NCBI GenBank assembly: GCA_016649855.1
Contig: JAENWQ010000002.1
Coordinates: 1 to 37,327 of the forward strand
From: Actinomycetota bacterium
GTDB taxonomy: Bacteria > Actinomycetota > CADDZG01 > WHSQ01
Reading direction: 5' to 3'
Length of the DNA stretch: 37,327 nt
Under the pieces are notes generated by a model, which ran no database searches, had not been told where the DNA came from, and was given only the letters and a program-made list of their open reading frames with translations. Made by a program: the position numbers and the translations under genes. Positions 27,910 to 35,997 of this stretch are shown here, piece by piece. The first letter of the stretch is position 1. Each line of letters opens with the position of its first letter.

Positions 27910-28794
27910 TCAGGACTCAACGAACTCAATCGTGTTCCTCAGTCGTCCTATTCCAGCGATCTCGGACACGACCACGGCCCCGTGGTGGAGGTAGCGAGGG
28001 GGCTTTAACCCGATCCCCACGCCTTCCGGGGTGCCCATCGCGATGATGTCGCCGGTCTGTAGGGTCAGGACCTTCGAGATCGTCTCGATGACGAAGGGGA
28101 TGTCGAAGATCATTTGCCCAGCCGGCGCATGCTGGCGACGCTCGCCGTCCACCCAGCAGGACAGGGTCAGATTCGCGGGGTCGGTGAGTCCGTCGGCGGT
28201 AACGAGCACGGGACCCATCGGCGCGAAGCCATCAGGTGACTTTCCAAGAAACCATTGCTTGTGCCGCCGTTGTAGGTCGCGCGCGGTGAGGTCGTTAAGA
28301 ACCGTGTAGCCGGCGATATGTGAGAAGGCGTCACCGCGAGCGATGGACTTGCCGCCTTCACCGATGATCACGGCGAGCTCCACCTCGTAATCGACCTCCT
28401 GGGTGATCTCGGGATCGACGTAAACGGTCGCATTCGGCCCGCACACCGCGGTGGTCGCCTTGGTGAATACGATTGGGGCGGTGAGGGCGCCTGCTTCCTC
28501 GCCCATGCCCGCCGAGAATTCGGCGGCATGTGCGGCGAAGTTCTCTCCCAAACAGATGAGGTCTCGCGGAGGCACCGGAATAGGAGCGAGGAGGTCTCCG
28601 TCTTTGACCTGCAGCGCCTCGGCGCCATCGAGTGTGGTGGACAACCTGCGATCGTTCGCCATCAGCATCGGGAGTGCCTCGAGCACGGACTTGACCGGTG
28701 GCGCGTCGACCACGTCGGCCCACGCGTAGAACTTGCCGTCGTGCTGCACCGCGACCACGGGGCCGGTCGCGGTGGACACCGTCGCTAGCCGCAT
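27910..28794 (-). CDS. Fumarylacetoacetate hydrolase (FAH) family protein
   Basis: ICLGENFAAHAAE, DPEITQEVDYEVELAVIIGEGG, GYTVLNDLTARDLQ, GDIIAMGTPEGVG; ATGA overlap with GntR stop. Confidence 0.9.
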   Translation of the reverse strand: MRLATVSTATGPVVAVQHDGKFYAWADVVDAPPVKSVLEALPMLMANDRRLSTTLDGAEALQVKDGDLLAPIPVPPRDLICLGENFAAHAAEFSAGMGEEAGALTAPIVFTKATTAVCGPNATVYVDPEITQEVDYEVELAVIIGEGGKSIARGDAFSHIAGYTVLNDLTARDLQRRHKQWFLGKSPDGFAPMGPVLVTADGLTDPANLTLSCWVDGERRQHAPAGQMIFDIPFVIETISKVLTLQTGDIIAMGTPEGVGIGLKPPRYLHHGAVVVSEIAGIGRLRNTIEFVES

Positions 28795-29441
28795 CACCTC
28801 AAACTCATTTCTATGTCGTCTGTCACGCTTGCGACCGTGGTGGACAGGTGCGTTCGAATCTCTTGTTCCGTGGCGTCTGGATCGCGAGCTTCCAGTGCGG
28901 CGAGCATCCGCACGTGATCCTGGTGGGCCTGCTCAAGACGATCCGGTGACGAGACCAGCATCCGCACGAACAGCTCAGTGCGGTTACGTACGGTGGAGAT
29001 GAGCTGGCACAATTGCCGGCGGCCGGAGATGGCGTACATCTCCATGTGAAAACGCGTGTTCAGCTCCGCCCAATCCGCCGTGTCCGTGACACCGGTGAAC
29101 ATGGCAAGTACGCGGTTCAAAGAAGCGATGTCCTCGGGAGTGCATAGTTCTGCCGCGCGGCGGCCGGCCAGGACCTCGAGTACCTCCCGGATCTCGTAGG
29201 TCTGACGCAGCTCATCCAGTGACGGCTTGGCCACCACGGCCCCTCGGTGCGAATCGGTGACGACCAGCCCCTCGGTGGAGAGCGCGGCGATCGCCTCACG
29301 CAGGGGAGTCCGGCTGACGCCAAATTGCCCGGCAAGGTCCTCCTGGCGGAGCGGTGAGCCAACCGGTAGCTCGCCGTTCAGAATCATCTGGCGGATGGCC
29401 TCAGCCACTGCGTGTGCCAGCGTCGAGCGGTTCACCTGCAC
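28794..29441 (-). CDS. GntR/FCD-family transcriptional regulator
   Basis: HAVAEAIRQMILNGELPVGSPLRQEDLAGQFGVSRTPLREAIAALSTEGLV + FCD domain; best SD (AAGGGAG) precedes GTG at 29441; ATG at 29474 also possible. Confidence 0.9.
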   Translation of the reverse strand: MQVNRSTLAHAVAEAIRQMILNGELPVGSPLRQEDLAGQFGVSRTPLREAIAALSTEGLVVTDSHRGAVVAKPSLDELRQTYEIREVLEVLAGRRAAELCTPEDIASLNRVLAMFTGVTDTADWAELNTRFHMEMYAISGRRQLCQLISTVRNRTELFVRMLVSSPDRLEQAHQDHVRMLAALEARDPDATEQEIRTHLSTTVASVTDDIEMSLR

Positions 29442-29461
29442 CCAATAACTCCCTTCATGGA

Positions 29462-29494
29462 ATGGCGTCTTCATGGCGTCTTCATGGCCTCTTC
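29462..29494. repeat. 11-bp tandem repeat, 3 copies (third with one mismatch)
   Basis: ATGGCGTCTTC / ATGGCGTCTTC / ATGGCCTCTTC. Confidence 0.88.
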
Positions 29495-29513
29495 GCACCC
29501 ACGCGTGTGAACT

Positions 29514-29540
29514 AGTGTACACTGGGATATTGTAGACACT
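29514..29540. promoter_or_regulatory. Two operator-like sites in gntR/ABC divergent intergenic region
   Basis: Perfect palindrome AGTGTACACT (29514-29523) and related TGTAGACACT (29531-29540). Confidence 0.55.
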
Positions 29541-29575
29541 ATCCAAGTTCCACTATTGCAAGGGGGGGGCCGAAC

Positions 29576-30658
29576 ATGGACACTCTGCGATCACCCGGAC
29601 CGAACGCCGGGCGACGCGCCTTCGGTGGGGTGGCGGTCGCGCTGGCGGCGCTGACCCTGCTGGCGGCTTGTGGCGGCAGCGCCGACACAGCCGGGAATGG
29701 CGAAGGCGACGAGGTCGGGGAACTGCGTCAGATCACCGTGGCCCGGCCCAACCCGTCCACCGTGAACATGTTCAACCTGTGCTCGGCTTGGGGCGAGGGC
29801 TATTTCGAGGAAGAAGGCCTTGAGGTCTCGACGGAGGCCGTCGACGGGGTCGGCGCCGTGCTCCAAGCGGTAGTCGCCGGGCAAGCCGAGATCGGCGGTG
29901 CGTCCGCCGGGCCCGTGCTCCTCGCGCGTGAGCAAGCCACCGGACCGGACCAGGAGCCCGTGCTGTTCTACAACCAGTACGCGCAGTCCACCTACGGGCT
30001 GGTCGTCTCGGAAGAGTCAGGGTATGAAGGGCCGGCAGACCTCGCGGACACCATCGTCGGTGTCGGCACAGCCGACGGCGCAGAGGCGTTCTACGCTCGA
30101 TCCATTCTCGCCAACGCCGGCTTGGAAGAGGGAGTCGACTACGAGACCCTGGCGGTTGGTGACGCAGGACCCGCCTTGGCGGGCTTCGAGCGAGGAGACA
30201 TCCAGTCCTATGCCGCGTCCTTGGTCGACATGGCGGTCCTCGACACGCAGGGGTTCCCCCTGTTGGAAATCACCCCAGAGGAGTACATCGGCTACTTTGG
30301 CTGGGGCTTCTCGGCCACGCAGGCTTACATGGACGCGAACCCCGAAGTGATCGAGGGCTTCACCCGGGCAATCGTGCGCGGAACCGAGTTCGGCATCGAG
30401 AACAAGGAGGCCGCACTCGAGCACTGTGCGGAGCTCAACCCCGAGGAGGGCGCGAACACCGAGCTGACCGATCCCCTGTTCGACACCACGGCCGACCGGG
30501 GGTTCACTCCCCAAGACGGAGGCCCCTGGGGTGTCTACCCGCCCGAATCCTGGGAGGCGTGGCAGGAAACGCTGATAGAGAGCGGCGAGTTGGAGGGCCC
30601 GGTGGACGACCTCCACGAGGCGTACACCAACGACTATGCGGAGTTGGCGAATGAGTAG
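29576..30658 (+). CDS. ABC transporter substrate-binding lipoprotein (NMT1/SsuA/THI5-like)
   Basis: Lipobox LLAACGG; GYFEEEGLEVSTEAVDGVGAVLQAVVAGQAEIGGASAGPVLLA. Confidence 0.85.
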   Translation: MDTLRSPGPNAGRRAFGGVAVALAALTLLAACGGSADTAGNGEGDEVGELRQITVARPNPSTVNMFNLCSAWGEGYFEEEGLEVSTEAVDGVGAVLQAVVAGQAEIGGASAGPVLLAREQATGPDQEPVLFYNQYAQSTYGLVVSEESGYEGPADLADTIVGVGTADGAEAFYARSILANAGLEEGVDYETLAVGDAGPALAGFERGDIQSYAASLVDMAVLDTQGFPLLEITPEEYIGYFGWGFSATQAYMDANPEVIEGFTRAIVRGTEFGIENKEAALEHCAELNPEEGANTELTDPLFDTTADRGFTPQDGGPWGVYPPESWEAWQETLIESGELEGPVDDLHEAYTNDYAELANE

Positions 30659-30671
30659 TGAACACCCGCCG

Positions 30672-30693
30672 GGGCTGGAGCTACCTCCAGCCC
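30672..30693 (+). other. Intercistronic hairpin between substrate-binding and ATPase genes
   Basis: Perfect 9-bp stem GGGCTGGAG-CTAC-CTCCAGCCC; no U-tract. Confidence 0.75.
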
Positions 30694-30697
30694 AGTC

Positions 30698-31540
30698 ATG
30701 AAGCCGCAGGACGCCCTGCCCAGCACTGATACGCGCTCCCGGAGCCGCTCTCCGGGGGCGCGACCGTCGAACGGACGGGTGGTGCTCGAGGTCGATGGGG
30801 TCTCCAAGGTGTACCCGCGCAACTCCGTCCGTGCGCTCGATGGAATCGACCTGGAGATCCACGACGGTGAGTTCGTAAGCATCATCGGGCCCAGCGGGTG
30901 CGGCAAGTCCACGCTGTTGCAGATTGCCGCGGGTCTCATCCCCGCCACGACCGGCGAGCCGCGGCTGGAAGGCACCCCGGTTGTGGGTCCGCGCCGGGAC
31001 ATCGGCATGATGTTCCAGCAGGCAACGTTGTCGCCTTGGAGAACCGCCCTGCAAAACGTACTGTTGCCAATCGAAATCCGCGATGGCGCCAAACTGGCTC
31101 GGGCGCGTTCTGATACCGCCATGGAACTGTTGCATTTGGTCGGGGTGGGCGAATTCGCCAAGGCGTATCCGGGTGAGTTGTCTGGGGGCATGGCCCAGCG
31201 GGTGGCGGTATGCCGGATGCTGATCACCGAGCCTGCCGTGCTGTTGCTCGATGAGCCGTTCGGCGCGTTGGACGAGCTCACACGAGATCGCATGAACGAG
31301 GAGCTGCAGCGCATTTGCTTGGAGCGCAACGCCACCGCGGTGATGGTGACGCACTCGATCGCCGAAGCGGTGTTCCTGGCTGATCGGGTGGTGGTTATGT
31401 CGGCCCGCCCGGGACGTATCGCCGAGATCGTGGACGTCGATCTGCCCCGGCCGCGGACGTTCGAGATGACGGCTGAGCCGCGCTTTGCCAAGCTGACCCA
31501 GCACGTCCGCGGGGAACTGGATCTGGGAGGGCAGCTATGA
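30698..31540 (+). CDS. ABC transporter ATP-binding protein (SsuB/TauB-like)
   Basis: IIGPSGCGKSTLLQIAAGL, LSGGMAQRVAVCRML, LLLDEPFGALDELTRD, VTHSIAEAVFLADRVVVMS. Confidence 0.92.
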   Translation: MKPQDALPSTDTRSRSRSPGARPSNGRVVLEVDGVSKVYPRNSVRALDGIDLEIHDGEFVSIIGPSGCGKSTLLQIAAGLIPATTGEPRLEGTPVVGPRRDIGMMFQQATLSPWRTALQNVLLPIEIRDGAKLARARSDTAMELLHLVGVGEFAKAYPGELSGGMAQRVAVCRMLITEPAVLLLDEPFGALDELTRDRMNEELQRICLERNATAVMVTHSIAEAVFLADRVVVMSARPGRIAEIVDVDLPRPRTFEMTAEPRFAKLTQHVRGELDLGGQL

Positions 31541-32388
31541 CCACCACGGCCACCCCACGCAAAGAACGTCACTCACTCTACGCGCCTGAGCCATTCATCA
31601 ATCGGATTCCGCAGTGGCTGTCGGTTCTCATGCTGGGTCTGTTGGGGCTGTCCGCGTGGCAGCTGGTAGTCAGTTTGGAGTTGGTGGCGAGGATCTTGCT
31701 TCCCGGTCCGACGGAGACCTTTGAGGAGATCGTGGTGACCGCCCAGGGGATTGTCACGGGTGACCATGTCGCTGAGGCCTTATGGATTACCCTCCAGGAG
31801 GTGCTGTGGGGCTTCCTGGCCGCCGCGGCGTTGGGGTTCTTTTTGGGGGTGCTGACCGGCGAGACCCTCCTTGGTCAACGAGCAGTCATGCCTTACCTCG
31901 TGGCGTTCAATGCGCTGCCGAAGGTTGCCTTCGCCCCCGTCTTCGTGGCCTGGTTGGGGTTCGGGGTCGAATCCAAGATCGCGATGGCGCTGTTCATCGC
32001 ATTCTTCCCGGTGATCGTGGACACGGCGGCGGGGTTGGCGACCGCGGAGAAGGACGCGCTGGTGCTGTTTAGGTCCATGGGCGCCAGTCGTTGGCAGACC
32101 CTGTGGAAGCTCAAGCTGCCCCATGCGCTGCCATTCATCTTCGCCGGTTTAAAGAGCGCGGCGGTGTTCGCAGTGGTCGGCGCAGTGGTCGGCGAGTATC
32201 TAGGCGGAGGCGGCGGTTTGGGCGAGTTGATCCGGCTGTCAGCTCAGTATCTGAACCTGGCACGCGTGTTCGCTTTGATCTTTTACCTGGGTCTCATAGG
32301 GCTCGCCCTCTTCACCCTGGTTGGCTGGATTGAGCGGCGGATCGTTTTCTGGCATCGCCCCGAGCCTACCGAGATCAAGGGCGCCTAG
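31537..32388 (+). CDS. ABC transporter permease (SsuC/TauC-like)
   Basis: Hydrophobic; EAA loop region FRSMGASRWQTLWKLKLPHALPFIFAGLKSAAVFAVVGAVVGEYLGG; ATGA overlap with ATPase. Confidence 0.9.
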   Translation: MTTTATPRKERHSLYAPEPFINRIPQWLSVLMLGLLGLSAWQLVVSLELVARILLPGPTETFEEIVVTAQGIVTGDHVAEALWITLQEVLWGFLAAAALGFFLGVLTGETLLGQRAVMPYLVAFNALPKVAFAPVFVAWLGFGVESKIAMALFIAFFPVIVDTAAGLATAEKDALVLFRSMGASRWQTLWKLKLPHALPFIFAGLKSAAVFAVVGAVVGEYLGGGGGLGELIRLSAQYLNLARVFALIFYLGLIGLALFTLVGWIERRIVFWHRPEPTEIKGA

Positions 32389-32397
32389 CGGCCGGCC

Positions 32398-34269
32398 TTA
32401 CTTTCTCTCGGGAGCCGGGACCGACGCTGAGCGGGGGGACTCCTTGTCGTACATGTCCTCGATGGCCTCGGCGAAGATCTCGTTGATCTGGCGGCGCTTG
32501 ACCTTGAGAGTGGGCGTGATCTCGTTGTCCTCCTGGCGGAAGTCCCGATCGAGGACCCGGAACTTCTTGATCCCCTCGACCTTGGCGAGCTTCTCGTTGA
32601 TGGAATCCATCCACACCTCGAGCTCCTTGAGGGTCAGCTCGTTGCCCGCGACCTGGGCGAAATCCCCGTCGATCCCGTGCGCGGCCGCCCACGCCGGGAC
32701 CTTCTCCTCGTCAAGCGTGATGAGAGCAGAAAGGAACGGACGCCGGTCCCCGATCACCACGACCTGCGAGATGAGGTCGTGGAACTTGATGCGGTTCTCG
32801 AGTTCCTGCGGCGCGATGTTCTTGCCGCCGGCGGTGATGATCAGGTCCTTCTTACGGTCGGTGATCTTCAAGTAGTTGTGCTCGTCGAGTTCTCCGACAT
32901 CGCCCGAGTGCATCCAACCTTCCGAGTCGATCAGCTCTCGGGTGGCCTCCTCGTCCTTGTAATAGCCGGGTGAGACGTTCGCACCGCGGGCCAGGATCTC
33001 GCCGTCCTCAGCGATCTTCACCTCGACGCCCGGCATCGGCTTGCCGACTGTTCCGATCTTGACCGCCTCGATCGGGTTCCACGAGGTAGGTCCGTTGTCC
33101 TCGCTCTGACCGTAACCCTCAGCGATCTTGATCCCGATCGAATGGAAGAACCAGATGAGCTCGGGATTGAGCGGGGCTGCAGCAGACAACGGAAGCTCGC
33201 ACTGATCGAGCCCGATGGCCTCGCGCAGCTTGGTCAGAACCAGCTTGTCTAGAAGGCGGTGCTTGAGCTTGAGCCCGAGCGGGAGCCTCGCATCCGACAG
33301 GTTCTTGCCGTCATCGACCGCTGCTTGCTCGAGCTTCGTCACCTCGCGCCCGGTTTCGATCGCGCTGAGGGCGAGCTTCACCTTGCGATCGTTCGGATCG
33401 GCGGCCGCAAGCTTCCCCTGGATCCCCGCGTAGAACTTCTCCCACACGCGCGGCACGGCGAAGAAATAGGTCGGCTTCACTTCTTTGAGGTCATCGAGCA
33501 GGGTATCGAGGGACTCCGCGAACCATGTCTGGGACCCGTAGTAGATGTGCAGGAAATGGCTGATCATCCGCTCGGCGATATGAGACAGGGGGAGGTAGGA
33601 GATCGTGCGGGCGTTGGCCGGATCGGGTGGCGCGATCATCTTGCGGCCCGACTCGCACGTGAACCAGACGTTCGCGTGCGTGAGCATCACGGCCTTGGGC
33701 GGGCCGGTGGTGCCCGAGGTGTAGACGAACGTCGCAAGATCGTTCGGGCCGACCTTCGTACGGGCGTCATCGAAACGTTCATCGGGCAACGCGCTACCGG
33801 CCGCGATGAGGTCGTCCCACGACAGGACCAGGTCTTTATCGGCGGAGTGGTCGTAACCGGAGATGACCACGACCTTCTCGAGCTTCGGAAGCTCCGAGCG
33901 CATCTTCAGCACCTTGTCGAGCTGGTCCAAGTCCTCGACCACGGCGATCTTCGTATCGGAGTGCTCGACGATGTAAGCGACCTGCTCGGGTGAATTGGTC
34001 GCATAGACGGGAGCTGTCGCGCCTCCGATCGAGAGACAGGCCATGTCGGCGACGTGCCACGCGGGTCGGTTCTTCGACAGGAGGCTCATCTTGTCCCCGC
34101 GTCCGAAGCCGAGTGCCAGGAGTCCCTTGCCCACCGACCGTACCCGGGTGCCGTAGTCCGCCCAGGAGATGTCCGTCCAGACGCCGTTCTCCTTGTAACG
34201 CAGAGCGCTCTTGTTCGGAGTGGTCTGGGTTCTGTCCCAGAAAAGTTCAACGATCGTCTGCGGTGCCAT
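32398..34269 (-). CDS. Long-chain acyl-CoA synthetase (AMP-binding)
   Basis: FVYTSGTTGPPKAVMLTHAN, EGYGQSEDNGPTSWN, GWMHSGDVGELDEHNYLKITDRKKDLIITAGGKNIAPQ. Confidence 0.93.
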   Translation of the reverse strand: MAPQTIVELFWDRTQTTPNKSALRYKENGVWTDISWADYGTRVRSVGKGLLALGFGRGDKMSLLSKNRPAWHVADMACLSIGGATAPVYATNSPEQVAYIVEHSDTKIAVVEDLDQLDKVLKMRSELPKLEKVVVISGYDHSADKDLVLSWDDLIAAGSALPDERFDDARTKVGPNDLATFVYTSGTTGPPKAVMLTHANVWFTCESGRKMIAPPDPANARTISYLPLSHIAERMISHFLHIYYGSQTWFAESLDTLLDDLKEVKPTYFFAVPRVWEKFYAGIQGKLAAADPNDRKVKLALSAIETGREVTKLEQAAVDDGKNLSDARLPLGLKLKHRLLDKLVLTKLREAIGLDQCELPLSAAAPLNPELIWFFHSIGIKIAEGYGQSEDNGPTSWNPIEAVKIGTVGKPMPGVEVKIAEDGEILARGANVSPGYYKDEEATRELIDSEGWMHSGDVGELDEHNYLKITDRKKDLIITAGGKNIAPQELENRIKFHDLISQVVVIGDRRPFLSALITLDEEKVPAWAAAHGIDGDFAQVAGNELTLKELEVWMDSINEKLAKVEGIKKFRVLDRDFRQEDNEITPTLKVKRRQINEIFAEAIEDMYDKESPRSASVPAPERK

Positions 34270-34338
34270 CGATTCCCCTTAGGTCGGCGGAACTCCTCGA
34301 ACGCCTATCGCCGGGTCAGTCTAGTGGTGTAACAGGCA

Positions 34339-35601
34339 CTAGGGGCTTGAGGAGCGAGGAGCCAAGAGTTCTTCGATCCGCTCCGGAGTCGGGGGGTGAC
34401 TGAAGAAGAGCGAGACCGCGACCTGAGGCGGGCGGAGATCCGAGATGTTCGAGAAGGCCAGACGCCGGAAGACCTTGACCGCCGTCTGGGGATCCTCGGT
34501 GAGGGATATCGCCACCCGGTCGGCGGTTGCCTCGAAGCGTCTCGAGATCACGTTCTCGACCGGCAGAACCACGAAGGAAAGGGTGATCGAGAAGAGGAGC
34601 AGGACGGGAAGCGCTCTGACGTCGCCGATGCCGTCGGCCCCCGCCCACCTCCAGGGCCCATCGAGCGACGCCAGCCATCTGAGGGCGCCGAAGGAGAACA
34701 GGAGGCCGATAACCGAGAGCATCACGCCCTGCGGAACGTGGTTCTCGACCTTGTGGCCCAGCTCGTGCGCGACCACGAAGGCGGTCTCGTCCTCGTCGCC
34801 ATTCTCGACGAGCGTGTCGTAGAGGACCAGCCGCTTGCTCCCGAAGAGGCCGGTAACGTATGCGTTCTCCGCCGTGGTCCGCCGGGAGGCATCGGAAACC
34901 AGCACCTCGCCAACTTGGACGCCGGCCTCGTCGGCAAGTGCGACCACGCGGTCCTTGAGGTGACCGTCCCGTAGAGGCGTGAACTTATTGAACAGCGGAG
35001 CAATGAGCACGGGCCAGATGAACACGAGTACCGCGCTGAGCGCCGAGAAGGTGAGCCAGCCGATCCACCACCACGACCGCGGCTGCCACCTGATCACCCC
35101 GAAGAACGCAACCGCGGCGACCGCCGCGAACACGAGCCCCACGGCCGCGCCCCGCAACTGATCCCCCACCCAACCTCCAAACGTCTGGGTGGAGAGCCCC
35201 CATGCGTGACCCATGGCGTAACCCCGGACGTAGTCGAGGGGAAGGGTCGCCAGCCACAGAGCCGCCGAAACCACCACGGCCGCAACCAGAGCCTTCGTCA
35301 CCCATCCACCGGGCCACGCCTCGACGCGGTCCATCACCCATCGAAGCGGGCCGCGCGCGAGCAGGACCAGCACGATGACCTGGAGACCGAGTGAGAGGAA
35401 GTAGGAGAGGTACGCGGGCCCCCGGTAGGCCCCGTGGGAGGCGATCTGGTCGTCGGTGAAGGTTGCTCCCAGGCTCGGTTCGGTCGATCCTTGCCTCGCC
35501 TCGGCCCGAACGGGCGCGGGCGTACGGGAGACCAGCGCCAGCGTTCCTGCAACGACGCCCGCGAGGAGGGCGACGATCACAGCGAACCGCGCGACGCTCA
35601 T
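34339..35601 (-). CDS. M48-family (Ste24p/CAAX protease-like) membrane metallopeptidase
   Basis: VAHELGHKVENHVPQG zinc site, RFEATADRVAISL, multiple TM segments. Confidence 0.9.
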   Translation of the reverse strand: MSVARFAVIVALLAGVVAGTLALVSRTPAPVRAEARQGSTEPSLGATFTDDQIASHGAYRGPAYLSYFLSLGLQVIVLVLLARGPLRWVMDRVEAWPGGWVTKALVAAVVVSAALWLATLPLDYVRGYAMGHAWGLSTQTFGGWVGDQLRGAAVGLVFAAVAAVAFFGVIRWQPRSWWWIGWLTFSALSAVLVFIWPVLIAPLFNKFTPLRDGHLKDRVVALADEAGVQVGEVLVSDASRRTTAENAYVTGLFGSKRLVLYDTLVENGDEDETAFVVAHELGHKVENHVPQGVMLSVIGLLFSFGALRWLASLDGPWRWAGADGIGDVRALPVLLLFSITLSFVVLPVENVISRRFEATADRVAISLTEDPQTAVKVFRRLAFSNISDLRPPQVAVSLFFSHPPTPERIEELLAPRSSSP

Positions 35602-35653
35602 GCCGGGAGTGTACGAGGCATGCCCTTCTAGACGAGCTACGACGAGCCGTGCG

Positions 35654-35878
35654 TTAGATCGCCTCGAGGTCGGTTGCGTCGAACGGTTCCTCGGGGGTCG
35701 TGCGGGGCCTGAAGCGGAGTATGGGGATCAACCCCGCGTGCTGAAGCGCTCCGAGCGAAGCCTCGAGCTCGTCATCGATCTCGACGGTCCCTGCGGGGGG
35801 GTGCAGCACGGCGGTCACGAGGCAGTCGTCGCAATGCTCCGAGCGGTACATCTCGCAGTTGCTGCATTCGATCTTCAT
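35654..35878 (-). CDS. Small 4-Cys protein (putative metal-binding), unknown function
   Basis: MKIECSNCEMYRSEHCDDCLVTAVLHPP… two CxxC pairs; ORF free of overlap. Confidence 0.65.
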   Translation of the reverse strand: MKIECSNCEMYRSEHCDDCLVTAVLHPPAGTVEIDDELEASLGALQHAGLIPILRFRPRTTPEEPFDATDLEAI

Positions 35879-35997
35879 CCGGTCTCCTCACGTAGCTCAG
35901 TGACTCGGTCGGTAGCGGATAGCGATTACCGTTCTGAGAAGCACGATAAGAGCGGGGTACGACAAGAATCGCCCGGGATTTCCACGAAAGGAGATGC

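Noticed and set aside
30672-30693. Hairpin as intrinsic terminator
   Set aside because: No U-tract follows, and the next gene of the operon starts 4 nt later; kept only as intercistronic element
30017-31504. 495-aa minus-strand ORF across the ABC genes
   Set aside because: Antisense to well-supported binding-protein and ATPase genes; no recognisable motifs
32170-32193. 12-bp tandem GCAGTGGTCGGC x2
   Set aside because: In-frame inside the permease (AVVGAVVGEYLGG), a normal sequence pattern for this family
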